Assembly: GCF_008831045.1 (NCBI RefSeq) | Contig: NZ_WAJS01000024.1 | Location: forward strand, 1-44,224 | Direction: 5' to 3' | Length of the DNA: 44,224 bases | DNA from: Adlercreutzia muris | Lineage (GTDB): Bacteria > Actinomycetota > Coriobacteriia > Coriobacteriales > Eggerthellaceae | Part shown: piece by piece, positions 1 through 8,613 of the stretch | How positions within the stretch are numbered: the stretch's first letter is position 1 | Layout of the letters: the number at the start of each line of letters is the position of its first letter | Translations under genes and position numbers: made by a program | The notes under the pieces: generated by a model | Told to the model about the DNA's origin: nothing | Seen by the model: only the letters and a program-made list of their open reading frames with translations | The model's database searches: none

Positions 1-10
1 GGAGGGGGAA

Positions 11-40
11 CGATGGGGCCCGATGGGGGCCGATGGGGAG
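11..40. repeat. Three tandem 10-bp units upstream of the first operon
   Basis: Three consecutive 10-bp units of the form CGATGGGGNN occupy positions 11-40, and a partial CGA follows. No open frame with coding character covers them. They lie about 30 bp upstream of the promoter of the molybdoenzyme operon and could be an upstream regulatory site or the end of a longer repeat cut by the window edge. Confidence 0.5.
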
Positions 41-71
41 CGACCAACTCGCGCTTCTTGCGAGAATCTAT

Positions 72-100
72 TTGACCGAATCGGTGAATCGGTATATTAT
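72..100 (+). promoter_or_regulatory. Sigma-70-type promoter of the molybdoenzyme operon
   Basis: TTGACC (72-77) and TATTAT (95-100) are separated by exactly 17 bp, a near-consensus promoter. The spacer consists almost entirely of a perfect tandem duplication of GAATCGGT (78-85 and 86-93). A transcript starting near 107 would have a leader of about 110 nt before the ATG at 220. The duplication between the -35 and -10 elements is a likely binding site for a regulator. Confidence 0.7.
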
Positions 101-219
101 GACACCTGTGAACGCCGAGGAGCGTTCGAGGGCTCGCACGAGTGAGGGTGACGCTGGGGGAATTGACGTCGGCCTTCAGATTCGCCGAAAGCGTGCGGCA
201 ATGAGATAGGGGAGGATTC

Positions 220-2880
220 ATGTCTGAGAAATCTCTGTCACGACGCAGCTTCCTGCAGTGGAGCGCGCTGGGCGCAGGCGCCATCGGCGCCTCGGGCCTG
301 GTGGCCTGCGCTTCGGGCGACGGCGCCGGCGAGGGTGGAGATAGCCTCGCCGAGACCGGCCTGACCGAAACCGGCGAGTGGAAGAACGCGCCCTGCTACA
401 ACAATTGCAGCTGCGGCAGCTCGCGATGCCTGAACCGCGTGTACGTGGAAGACGGCGTGCCACTGAAGATGCGCTCCGACGAGGCCGAAGAGGACAGTTA
501 TGCCGTGCCGCAGCGCCGCAGCTGCCTGCGCGGTCGGGCGAAGATCGGCGAGGTGTACTCGCCGGCCCGCATCAAGTATCCCATGAAGCGCAAGAACTTC
601 AGCCTGGACAACCCCCAGGGCGAGCTGCGCGGACGCGACGAATGGGAGCGCATGAGCTGGGAAGATGCCCTGGATCTGGTGGCCGAGGGTATCAAGAAGA
701 TGATTGACAAATACGGCTCCAAGGGCATTCTCTGCGGCGGTTCCACCAATATTTCCGACGGCTATTATGATCAGAACGTCTGCCTGTTGGATGCTCTGGG
801 CGGCTCGGTGCACCACGAGGCCGGCACTGTGTCCTACGGCTCGTGGGCCGTGGCGGATACCCATATTCTCGGCGGCAGCCTGAATATGACCAACACACCG
901 CACCATCTCCAGATGGTGACGAGCGATCTGCATGTGATGTTCGGCTGCAACTGGGCGGCCAACAAGGCGGGCAACCACACGTGGTTCATGCACGAGTGCC
1001 GCAAGCGCGGGGCGAAGGTGATCATCATCGACCCGTGGCTCAACCAGACGGCCCAGGCCATCGCCGATGAGTGGATTCCGATTCTGCCGGGTACCGATAC
1101 CGCGCTCGTGATCGCTATCTGCCATGAGTGGATCAATGCGGGCACCTTCGATCAGGAATTCCTCGACAAGTACTGTGTCGGCTTCGACGAGAAGACCATG
1201 CCCGCCGCCGCGCCCGCGAATGCCTCGTGGAAGGACTACGTCATGGGCACGGGCTACGACATGACGCCCAAGACCCCCGAGTGGGCCGAGGCCATCTGCG
1301 GCGTGCCTGCCGACAAGATCCGCGAGCTTGCCGCCGAGATCGCGGCTGTGGACAAGGTGGACTTCTTCGCCAGCCAGTCCACGTCGAAGATCCCCGCGGG
1401 CGAGCAGTTCGTGCAGAGCTTCTACACCATGGCGCTCATGCACGGCGGCGTGGGCACCCCGGGTCACTACTTCGGCTGGTCGGGCATCAAGGACTTCACG
1501 AGCAGCATGGTTATGGCCGGCGCCTACTGCCCCGTGGATGCCGACCCGGTGAACCCGCTCATGCCCGAGGGCGCTCCCGTCTTCATGTTCTATCCCATTC
1601 CCGTGTTCGACAAGCTGGGCGACAAGGAGTGGCTGAACCTGGAGCCCTCCGAGTGCTGGCGTTCCATCAAGGCCGGCGAGTACGGCCGCGATTGCTGGCC
1701 CGGCGGCAAGATCAAGCTCGACATCCATGCGGCCTACTTCGGCGGCCACATGAGCACGCTGAACCAGATTGCCGACACCATGACCGGTATCGAAGTGGTG
1801 CGTGGCTTCGACTTCGTGTGGGGCGTGAATCCCTTCTTCGATTCCACGCGCCAGTACTGCGACGTGGTACTGCCCTGTGCCACCTTCTGGGAGAAGCCGA
1901 ACAAGGCCTTCTTCGGCGATGCCTCTTCCGTGCTGTGGTTCGATCAGATCCTCGAGCCCCTGTACGAAGCGAAGTACGAGAGCTGGATTGCCGAGGAACT
2001 GGCGGGCCGTCTGGGCCTCGACCCCAAGGTGGTGAACACCATGACCGACGCCGAGCGTACCTACGCCACGGTGCGCGACGGCATCTTCATGGACGGCACC
2101 ACCTATGAGACCTCGCCTTTGCTCACCATCACCCAGGAAGAAGTGGACACCTACTTCCCCGGCACCACCGGCCAGCCCCAGGAGGGCAAGTTCACCTTCC
2201 AGGAATTCCGCGAGAAGGGCATCCTGAAGGCGCCGCTGACCGAGGATATGTTCGTGCCCGAGCCCTGGATGGCGTTTATCAACGATCCCGAGGGCTCGCC
2301 TTTGGCCACGGCATCGGGCAAGTTCGAGATCTACTGCGAGACGCTGGCCTACATGGTGAACTCCGTAGGCTACTCGCAGATCGCGCCCATCGGCATGTAC
2401 CAGATCGGTGACCCCGAGCAGGGCGCCGGCACGCAGACCGATGCGTATCCGCTGCTGCTGTGGACGCCGCACTCCCTGCGTCGTGCCCACTCGGTGAACG
2501 ACAACGTCACCTCGCTGCGCCAGGCCTTCCCCCAGGAGTGCTTCATGTCGGTGGTGGACGCCGAGGCCCGCGGCATCAAGAACGGCGACACCGTGCTGAT
2601 GACGAGCCCCCACGGCAAGGTGCTGCGCCATGCCAAGGTGACTCCCTACATCGTGCCCGGTGCCGTGGCGATGCAGGACGGCGCGTGGTTCGAGATCGAC
2701 GAGGAGACCGGCATCGACCTGGGCGGCTGCCCCAACGTGCTGCAGGCGCCGAAGTCTTCGGGCGGCGGCTGCCAGGCGTGGACGGGCACGCTTTTGCAAG
2801 TGGAGAAGTACGACGGCCCGCTCACCCTTGAGGCCGACTGGGCGCGTCCGGTGGTCACGCCGGTGGGCATCGCGGAATAG
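220..2880 (+). CDS. Tat-exported molybdopterin oxidoreductase, DMSO reductase family catalytic subunit
   Basis: An 886-residue catalytic subunit that would bind a bis-pterin molybdenum cofactor and one [4Fe-4S] cluster and act outside the membrane on an unknown substrate. The N-terminus has a Tat motif (SRRSFLQ, residues 7-13) and a hydrophobic stretch ending in LVAC30, so it may be a Tat lipoprotein. Cluster cysteines are C59, C63, C70 and C102; C65 is extra, and the second-to-third cysteine spacing is six residues instead of the usual three. The molybdopterin domain follows, with the dinucleotide-binding domain at the C-terminus (about 740-880). The start is fixed by GGGGAGG at 209-215 and the Tat signal. 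It is followed by a ferredoxin and a TorD chaperone but no membrane anchor. Relatives in Eggerthellaceae include DMSO-reductase-like enzymes and catechol dehydroxylases; the sequence does not decide the substrate. Confidence 0.92.
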   Translation: MSEKSLSRRSFLQWSALGAGAIGASGLVACASGDGAGEGGDSLAETGLTETGEWKNAPCYNNCSCGSSRCLNRVYVEDGVPLKMRSDEAEEDSYAVPQRRSCLRGRAKIGEVYSPARIKYPMKRKNFSLDNPQGELRGRDEWERMSWEDALDLVAEGIKKMIDKYGSKGILCGGSTNISDGYYDQNVCLLDALGGSVHHEAGTVSYGSWAVADTHILGGSLNMTNTPHHLQMVTSDLHVMFGCNWAANKAGNHTWFMHECRKRGAKVIIIDPWLNQTAQAIADEWIPILPGTDTALVIAICHEWINAGTFDQEFLDKYCVGFDEKTMPAAAPANASWKDYVMGTGYDMTPKTPEWAEAICGVPADKIRELAAEIAAVDKVDFFASQSTSKIPAGEQFVQSFYTMALMHGGVGTPGHYFGWSGIKDFTSSMVMAGAYCPVDADPVNPLMPEGAPVFMFYPIPVFDKLGDKEWLNLEPSECWRSIKAGEYGRDCWPGGKIKLDIHAAYFGGHMSTLNQIADTMTGIEVVRGFDFVWGVNPFFDSTRQYCDVVLPCATFWEKPNKAFFGDASSVLWFDQILEPLYEAKYESWIAEELAGRLGLDPKVVNTMTDAERTYATVRDGIFMDGTTYETSPLLTITQEEVDTYFPGTTGQPQEGKFTFQEFREKGILKAPLTEDMFVPEPWMAFINDPEGSPLATASGKFEIYCETLAYMVNSVGYSQIAPIGMYQIGDPEQGAGTQTDAYPLLLWTPHSLRRAHSVNDNVTSLRQAFPQECFMSVVDAEARGIKNGDTVLMTSPHGKVLRHAKVTPYIVPGAVAMQDGAWFEIDEETGIDLGGCPNVLQAPKSSGGGCQAWTGTLLQVEKYDGPLTLEADWARPVVTPVGIAE

Positions 2881-2894
2881 ATGGGAGCTGACTC

Positions 2895-3521
2895 ATGACT
2901 CAGTACGCTTTTTACTTCAACTCCGCCGCCTGCACCGGCTGCAAGACCTGCCAGGTGGGCTGCAAGGAGTACTACCACCTGCCCGCTGCGAACCTGCAGC
3001 GCCGCGTGGTGAACTACGGCGGCGGCTCGTGGAAGCCCACGGAGGCTGGCCACTATGTGCCCGACGGCGTGTTCAGCTACTTCATGTCGATGGCCTGCAA
3101 CCACTGCATGAACCCCGCCTGCGTGGAGAACTGCCCCACGGGCGCCATGCAGAAGGATGGCGAGACCGGCATCGTGTGGACCGATCACGAGGTGTGCATC
3201 GGCTGCGGCACCTGCGTGTCGGCCTGCCCCTATGAGGCGCCCCAGCTGAACGAGGACGCCGGCTACTCCATCAAGTGCGACATGTGCCGCGACGAGCTGA
3301 CGCTCGACCGCAAGCCCGTCTGCGTGATGGCCTGCCCGATGCGCGCCCTGGATTGGGGTGAGCGCGACGAGTTGGTGGCCACCTACGGCGAGGGCCAGAT
3401 AGAGACGGAGCCGCTGCCCAAGAACGCCACCGGCGCCACCACTATTATCGACCCGCACCCGTCCGCCCAGGCGACGGGCTCTGGGACCGGCTCGGTGATT
3501 ACCATCGTCGACGAGGCCTAG
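2895..3521 (+). CDS. DmsB-like four-cluster ferredoxin, electron-transfer subunit
   Basis: A 208-residue iron-sulfur protein that would carry electrons to the molybdoenzyme encoded 14 bp upstream. Four cysteine groups fit the DmsB/NrfC pattern of four [4Fe-4S] clusters: CTGCKTCQVGC near residue 13, CNHCMNPACVENC near residue 73, CIGCGTCVSACP near residue 101, and CDMC with CVMAC near residues 129-149. There is no signal peptide of its own, so it would be exported bound to the Tat-bearing catalytic subunit. GGGAG lies just before the ATG. The last 40 residues are Thr/Ala/Gly-rich and have no recognisable domain. Confidence 0.92.
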   Translation: MTQYAFYFNSAACTGCKTCQVGCKEYYHLPAANLQRRVVNYGGGSWKPTEAGHYVPDGVFSYFMSMACNHCMNPACVENCPTGAMQKDGETGIVWTDHEVCIGCGTCVSACPYEAPQLNEDAGYSIKCDMCRDELTLDRKPVCVMACPMRALDWGERDELVATYGEGQIETEPLPKNATGATTIIDPHPSAQATGSGTGSVITIVDEA

Positions 3522-3526
3522 GGCAT

Positions 3527-3558
3527 CTGGGGCGGGGTCCTCCTGGGCCCCGCCCCAG
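3527..3558 (+). terminator. Strong GC hairpin between the ferredoxin and TorD genes
   Basis: A perfect 11-bp inverted repeat (CTGGGGCGGGG at 3527-3537, CCCCGCCCCAG at 3548-3558) with a 10-nt loop starts just after the ferredoxin stop codon. There is no T-run, so it more likely attenuates transcription or protects mRNA ends than stops transcription fully. It would lower chaperone expression relative to the enzyme subunits. Confidence 0.6.
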
Positions 3559-3620
3559 CCAATCTGCTGTCGCGGGCCTGCTCTTGAGGTGGGCCCGTGC
3601 CGTTCGTGAAAGGAGTCGCT

Positions 3621-4361
3621 ATGACCGATGAAGAGCTGCAGGCGGCGCAGGTGGCCCTCAGTCTGGCGGCCCGGCTGCTGTACAACGAGCCGACTGACGA
3701 CGACGTGGTCGATTATATGCAGCCGGGACTGTTCGCCGAGGCTCCCTTCGGCATGGAGGACGATGTCGTTCGGGCGGGTCTAGCAGCGATGGACGGGTGG
3801 TGTCGAGAGACGGCGGCAGCCGTGAAGTGCGACCCGTTGGTGCTGCAGGACCGCGCGGCCGACTTGCGCAGTGACTGGCTGAATCTGCTTGTGGGTCCTG
3901 GAGAGCCGAAGGCTCCGAGCTGGGCCGGCTACTACCTGAACCCCGGCAGCGCCATTCTGGGAGAGAGTTCCCTGGCCGTGCGCCGGCTGTACCGGCAGTA
4001 TGGTTTCGAGGTCGAGCGTCAGAACCGAGAGCCCGACGATCATCTGGGGCTCATGCTCGGCTTCATCTCCTTGCTCATCCAACGGGAGTGGAATGAGCCT
4101 ACGAAGGCCGCCCTCGGGCCTGGTGACGCTTCTGGCGGATCGAGAGAAAGTGCCGTGGCACAGTGCCAGACTCAGCTGTTGCAGCGCTTCATTTTGCCGT
4201 GGCTGCCCTCATGGCGTTGGTCGGTGGAGCGATTTGCCCGCACGGAGTTCTACCGCGGTGCGGGCGGCATGGTGTTCGGGCTCGTACGGGCCTATGCAGC
4301 TCGCTTTGGCTTTCGCTATGTGGACGAGGAAGAGCATCCTCGGTTTGAGCTGGTGCGTTGA
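3621..4361 (+). CDS. TorD/DmsD family molybdoenzyme maturation chaperone
   Basis: A 246-residue cytoplasmic, mostly helical protein. It carries the family motif E-P-D-D-H-L-G-L (about residues 138-145), which TorD/DmsD-type redox enzyme maturation proteins use when they bind Tat leader peptides and guard cofactor insertion. The ATG at 3621 is chosen over the in-frame GTG at 3597 because AAAGGAG lies between them at proper spacing. As the last gene of the operon it probably serves the catalytic subunit encoded at 220-2880. The gene ends facing the convergent gene at 4429. Confidence 0.9.
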   Translation: MTDEELQAAQVALSLAARLLYNEPTDDDVVDYMQPGLFAEAPFGMEDDVVRAGLAAMDGWCRETAAAVKCDPLVLQDRAADLRSDWLNLLVGPGEPKAPSWAGYYLNPGSAILGESSLAVRRLYRQYGFEVERQNREPDDHLGLMLGFISLLIQREWNEPTKAALGPGDASGGSRESAVAQCQTQLLQRFILPWLPSWRWSVERFARTEFYRGAGGMVFGLVRAYAARFGFRYVDEEEHPRFELVR

Positions 4362-4428
4362 TATCTTGCCGAGTGAGCGATTCGCATGACGGAGCGTCGC
4401 CTGGCTGCGCCACCCTGTCGTTGCATTC

Positions 4429-5544
4429 TTACGCCGCGCCCAATTTGAACCGCATCATCACGGGGTTGTGATCGGAGTAGGCGAAGTCCAGGTCCATGGT
4501 GGTGTATTCCAGGCATTCTACGTTGTCGGAGCAGATGAAGGTGTCCATGATCCAGCGGTCGTTGGTACCGTCGTAGGGGCGGCCCGCATCGCGGCAGGTG
4601 GCGGCGTCGGCGAAGGCCTCGATGCCCACCTCGTCCAGCTTCGCCTTGGCGGCCACGGTGAACCCGGCGGGCACGCCGTCGAAGTCGTAGGGCTTCGCCC
4701 AGCTCTCTACCACCTGCACCTCGTTGCCGTACACCTCGCCCGACACACCGATCATGTCGTGGTTGAAATCGCCTCCGGCGATGACGTAGTTGCCGGCCTC
4801 CCGCTCGCGTACCATGACCTCGTAGAGCTTGGCGCGTTGGGCCGCCATGATGGACTCGTCGGCGCCGTAGGCAGACAGGTGCACGTTGATGAGGGACAGA
4901 GCCCGTCCGTCATCGGTGGGGATGCGGCACAGCGAGAAGCACCGATCCAGATCGAGGAACTTGCCGAAGCCCTCGGAGATGGGCAGCTGGTAGCGCGTGC
5001 CATCGGCAATGGGGAAGGCGGAGAATGTGACCAGACCCGCGCGATTGGCACCGTGGGGCGCGTAGAGGGGCCAGGCCAGAAACGCAGAATCGTAGTTCTG
5101 GCAGAAAACGGCCGTATCGGCGGGGAACTGCTCGCGCAAGAGGGCGTACTCGTCCACATGGTGGCTGCGGGTGCCGTCGACATCCACCTCCTGGAATAGC
5201 GCGAAGTCGGCGCCGGTCTCCCGAACGGCCTTGGCCGTGCCGACGACGTCCTCGCGCACCACCTCGGGGCTGGCGGCCACCGAGCCGGTGCCGCCGTCCA
5301 TGAAGAAGTCGAAGTCGCGGTTGTAGGCCCCGAAGCCGATGTTCGCAGCCACAACGGTGAGCTCCGCACCGACCTCGACGGTGCCGCGGGGGCTCTCGTC
5401 GGCGGCCGGCGGTGCCTCGACCGCAAGGGAGAGCTCGTCGCCAAGGCGCTCGTAGCTCAGCACGACATAGGCAACGTAGGCGGCCAGGGCCAGCAGCAGG
5501 GCGCCCAGGACGACGGCAACGGCCTTGAGGATCTTTGGGGCCAT
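4429..5544 (-). CDS. Membrane-anchored endonuclease/exonuclease/phosphatase-fold protein
   Basis: A 371-residue protein with one N-terminal membrane segment (about residues 6-27) followed by an extracytoplasmic EEP-fold domain. Metal-dependent phosphodiesterase motifs are visible: an NIGFG strand, FQEVD (metal-binding Glu), GGDFNHD and the closing SDHNPVMMRF. The fold covers nucleases, sphingomyelinase-like and inositol phosphatase-like enzymes, and the substrate cannot be told from sequence. The ATG at 5544 is chosen because GGGAG precedes it; an in-frame start ten codons upstream lacks this. It is convergent with the TorD gene and divergent from the TetR gene. Confidence 0.85.
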   Translation of the reverse strand: MAPKILKAVAVVLGALLLALAAYVAYVVLSYERLGDELSLAVEAPPAADESPRGTVEVGAELTVVAANIGFGAYNRDFDFFMDGGTGSVAASPEVVREDVVGTAKAVRETGADFALFQEVDVDGTRSHHVDEYALLREQFPADTAVFCQNYDSAFLAWPLYAPHGANRAGLVTFSAFPIADGTRYQLPISEGFGKFLDLDRCFSLCRIPTDDGRALSLINVHLSAYGADESIMAAQRAKLYEVMVREREAGNYVIAGGDFNHDMIGVSGEVYGNEVQVVESWAKPYDFDGVPAGFTVAAKAKLDEVGIEAFADAATCRDAGRPYDGTNDRWIMDTFICSDNVECLEYTTMDLDFAYSDHNPVMMRFKLGAA

Positions 5545-5770
5545 GGGATGCTCCCTTCTTGAGCAGTTGCACAACGACGCGCTCGGCGGGCAATCGTCGT
5601 AGTTGGGAACCCCATTCTAACCCCTGGGAACTCTCGCGGTGCTGAAAAGGGGACAAATGCGTGGGTGATCCGGCCCGATTCAACGGCATGGGCCCCGAGC
5701 GCTGATTCTTGAACCTCGATCCAAGGTGGTCGGGAAAAGCCCTTGTCTTTTATGGATGTTTTTGCACAGT

Positions 5771-5844
5771 CTGTCAACAGTTAATGACAGTGCGGTAACA
5801 GAGAACTTACGAAGAGGTGGCACAAATTTGTGCAGACGTATAGT
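5771..5844. promoter_or_regulatory. Operator-like dyads in the EEP-TetR divergent region
   Basis: The 363-bp region between the divergent genes at 5544 and 5908 has no gene. It holds CTGTCA...TGACAG (5771-5776 and 5785-5790, eight bases apart) and the perfect 14-bp palindrome GCACAAATTTGTGC (5820-5833). TATAGT at 5839-5844 could be a -10 element for the TetR gene. A palindrome just upstream of the -10 of a tetR gene is a typical autorepressor site. Confidence 0.5.
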
Positions 5845-5907
5845 CGTTTCGCAGCTAAGACTCAATAAGCCCGGTTGATTCGGCGGGCCATGCGCGGAGG
5901 AGGATCC

Positions 5908-6528
5908 ATGCAATCGGTACGAAAGAATGGGCGCGTCGGCGCCACCCGCGAGGTCCTCCGCAGCAATGATACCGCCAAGCGCTCGGCCGAGATCGTCGTG
6001 GCTGCCCGCGAACTCTACGAGGAAAAGGGCCTGGCCCACACCTCCATCCAGGACATCACCAACCATGTGGGAGTGACGCGCTCGCTGTTCTATCACTACT
6101 TCCAGAACAAGGAGGAAGTGACCTCGGCGGTGCTGGATCAGTACATCACCGACTTCATCGAGGCCATGCAGCACTGGAGCGAGAGCCGTGCGGTGCAGGA
6201 GACCGACGAGTCGCTGCACACCATGGTGAAGATCATGCGCATGGTGCTCTTCGAGAAGAACACGTTCCGCATGGCCCTTTCGACCCAGGAGAATGCGGCG
6301 CTCTACCTGGACTTCCTCAATCGCTTTGCCGCCCAGGGCGCTGAGTTTATGGTGTCGCACCCCCTGGCCGGCCAGGGGAAGTACGGCGACGGATCCGATC
6401 ACCTCTACGAGACTTTCTACGTGCTCATTGTGGGGCTCGTGAGCTACCTGCGCTCCCACCCCGATGCCGACGACGAGATGCTCATCGCCATCGTCTCCCA
6501 GATGCTGCACTTGGAGCAGCCGGCTTAG
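5908..6528 (+). CDS. TetR/AcrR family transcriptional regulator
   Basis: A 206-residue regulator. The N-terminal TetR helix-turn-helix spans about residues 20-65, with the typical GVTRSLFYHYFQNKEEV recognition segment; the rest is an all-helical ligand-binding domain with no close recognisable subtype. The ATG at 5908 is preceded by GGAGGAGG at about 5896-5903, which decides it over an in-frame ATT at 5875. It lies between the EEP gene and the galactose operon and could control either, or itself through the palindrome at 5820-5833. The target is unknown. Confidence 0.88.
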   Translation: MQSVRKNGRVGATREVLRSNDTAKRSAEIVVAARELYEEKGLAHTSIQDITNHVGVTRSLFYHYFQNKEEVTSAVLDQYITDFIEAMQHWSESRAVQETDESLHTMVKIMRMVLFEKNTFRMALSTQENAALYLDFLNRFAAQGAEFMVSHPLAGQGKYGDGSDHLYETFYVLIVGLVSYLRSHPDADDEMLIAIVSQMLHLEQPA

Positions 6529-6681
6529 GAGCTTATCGGCGGCGGTGTGGCGAATCGGTTACGTTTGCTGCCCGGCCGCTCAAGTTAGCTATTATCGGGC
6601 TGTAAGGAAAATGGGCGCCAGGGGCGTCCCTCCCGGCCCGCGGCGCGCCGGGGGACAGACCTGCGAGAGGACCGGCCTCCC

Positions 6682-8613
6682 ATGGATATCAGGCGCGTGC
6701 TGGCAAGCGCTCCCCGTAAACACGATCTGGGCCCCGAACGGCCCCTGCTCACCCCCTGGGGCGAGGCCCTCGATCCGGCTTCGGTGCGCTCGGAGCATCC
6801 CCATCCTCAGTTCGCACGGGAGGCGTTTACCTCGCTGAACGGCTGGTGGGACTACGCCATCGTGCCCGTGGGTGCCTGCCCGACTCTGCGTCAGCCGGAG
6901 CGCTTCGACGGGCGCATCCTCGTGCCCTTCTCGCCTGAGGCACTGCTATCGGGAGTGGGGCGCCAGCTGGCCCCCGATGAGCTGCTCTGGTACGTGCGCC
7001 GGGTGCCTCGGCCGACGCTGCGCGAGGGAGATCGCTGTCTGCTGCACTTCGAGGCCGTGGACTTCGCCTGCGCCTGCTGCGTGAACGGCCGGGTCGTGGG
7101 CACCCACGAGGGCGCCTACCTGCCCTTCGCCTTCGACATCACTGAGGCGCTCACCGCTACCGACGGCGAGGCGGCCCTGGCTTGGCAGCAGGGCGGCGAC
7201 TTCGTGGTGGCCCTGGCTGTGCGCGATCCGAGCGATACGGGGGTGCAGCTGCGGGGCAAGCAGCGGCTCGAGCGCGGCGGCATCTGGTACACGGCCCAGA
7301 GCGGTATCTGGCAGCCGGTGTGGATGGAGGTGGTGCCCGAGCGCTCCATTGAGGCCGTTGCCCTGCGGCCCGATTGCGACCAGGAGCTTCTCGTCGCCGA
7401 CGTGGACGTGCGGGGCGCCTCGGGGCTCTTGCGCCTCTACGTCTCCGATGGGGACGGCGTGCAGGTGGGATCGGTGGCCGTGGCCGTGGAAGAGGGGGCG
7501 GTGCCCGAGGGCGCGGATCCGGCCGGTCCTGCCCGCCGCCGGGTGCGCCTGACCGTTCCCGTGCCCCGGCCGCGCCGCTGGAGCCCGGACGACCCCCACC
7601 TCTACGACCTCACCCTGCGCTACGGCTCCGATGCCGTGCACAGCTACACGGCCTTCCGCACCGTGGAAGTGGCCCCCGATGCGCACGGCGTCTTCCGCTT
7701 CCTGCTGAATGGGGAGCCGCTGCTGCTGCGGGGCGTGCTCGACCAGGGCTACTGGTCCGACGGCCTCATGACGGCCCCCTCCGACGAGGCCTTGGCCTTC
7801 GACATCCAGGCTATGCGCGAGGCCGGCTTCAACATGCTGCGGAAGCACCTGAAGGTGGAGGCCGACCGCTGGTACTACCACTGCGACCGGCTCGGCATGC
7901 TCGTGTGGCAGGATATGGTGAACGGGGGCGGCGCCTACGGATCCTGGGAGACGAGCTTCAGGCCGACGCTGTGGCGCGGCAGCTGGGGCGACTACGACGA
8001 CTGCGATCCAGAGCACCAGGCGAAGCTCGGCGCCGGGAGCGAGCGCTACCGCGATCAGTGGCGCCGCGCCTGCCGGGCCACGGTTGATCATCTACGCAAC
8101 CATCCCTCGGTGGTCTGCTGGGTGCTGTTCAACGAGGGCTGGGGCCAGTTCGATGCGGCCCTGGCCACCGAGGCGGTGCGCCGGGCCGATCCTACGCGGG
8201 TCGTCGACGCCGTGAGCGGCTGGTACGACCAGGGTTGCGGCGACTTCCTCTCGGTGCATAACTACTTCCGCAAGCTCAAGGTGTATGCGGACGGTGCTGC
8301 CCTGCGGGGCCGGGCGGCCGAGCGGGGAGGGCGGGCCTTCGCTATCTCGGAGTTCGGCGGGGCCACCTTCCGTGTGGAAGACCACAGCGCCTTCGCCGAG
8401 AGCTACGGCTACGACAGCTTCGATGATCTGGGTGCCTGGAGGGCGGCGGTGCGCCGCACGTTGGAGGAGGCCGCGGCCCTCGAGGGCGACGGGCTGGCGG
8501 GCTATGTGTACACGCAGCTGTCGGACGTGGAGGAGGAAGTGAACGGCATCCTCACCTACGACCGGCGGGTGAACAAGCTGAAGGAGGAGGCCCATGGGAT
8601 CTGCGACGGCTAG
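6682..8613 (+). CDS. Glycoside hydrolase family 2 protein, probable beta-galactosidase
   Basis: A 643-residue cytoplasmic GH2 enzyme with no signal peptide. The order is a sugar-binding jelly-roll domain (about 40-240), an immunoglobulin-like domain (240-350) and a TIM-barrel catalytic domain. The likely acid/base is E485 in LFNEGWGQ and the likely nucleophile is E557 in ISEFGG, both in GH2 context. Length fits the short beta-galactosidase/beta-glucuronidase group of about 600 residues rather than LacZ. Because it is translationally coupled to galK and galT, beta-galactoside hydrolysis is the best guess; beta-glucuronidase or another exo-glycosidase is possible. No sugar transporter is adjacent. 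Confidence 0.88.
   Translation: MDIRRVLASAPRKHDLGPERPLLTPWGEALDPASVRSEHPHPQFAREAFTSLNGWWDYAIVPVGACPTLRQPERFDGRILVPFSPEALLSGVGRQLAPDELLWYVRRVPRPTLREGDRCLLHFEAVDFACACCVNGRVVGTHEGAYLPFAFDITEALTATDGEAALAWQQGGDFVVALAVRDPSDTGVQLRGKQRLERGGIWYTAQSGIWQPVWMEVVPERSIEAVALRPDCDQELLVADVDVRGASGLLRLYVSDGDGVQVGSVAVAVEEGAVPEGADPAGPARRRVRLTVPVPRPRRWSPDDPHLYDLTLRYGSDAVHSYTAFRTVEVAPDAHGVFRFLLNGEPLLLRGVLDQGYWSDGLMTAPSDEALAFDIQAMREAGFNMLRKHLKVEADRWYYHCDRLGMLVWQDMVNGGGAYGSWETSFRPTLWRGSWGDYDDCDPEHQAKLGAGSERYRDQWRRACRATVDHLRNHPSVVCWVLFNEGWGQFDAALATEAVRRADPTRVVDAVSGWYDQGCGDFLSVHNYFRKLKVYADGAALRGRAAERGGRAFAISEFGGATFRVEDHSAFAESYGYDSFDDLGAWRAAVRRTLEEAAALEGDGLAGYVYTQLSDVEEEVNGILTYDRRVNKLKEEAHGICDG

Noticed and set aside
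238-2799. An 853-codon open frame antisense to the first molybdoenzyme gene
   Set aside because: It mirrors the GC-rich third positions of the real gene, is His/Gly/Arg-rich, has no family motif, and the sense frame has Tat, cysteine and molybdopterin signatures.
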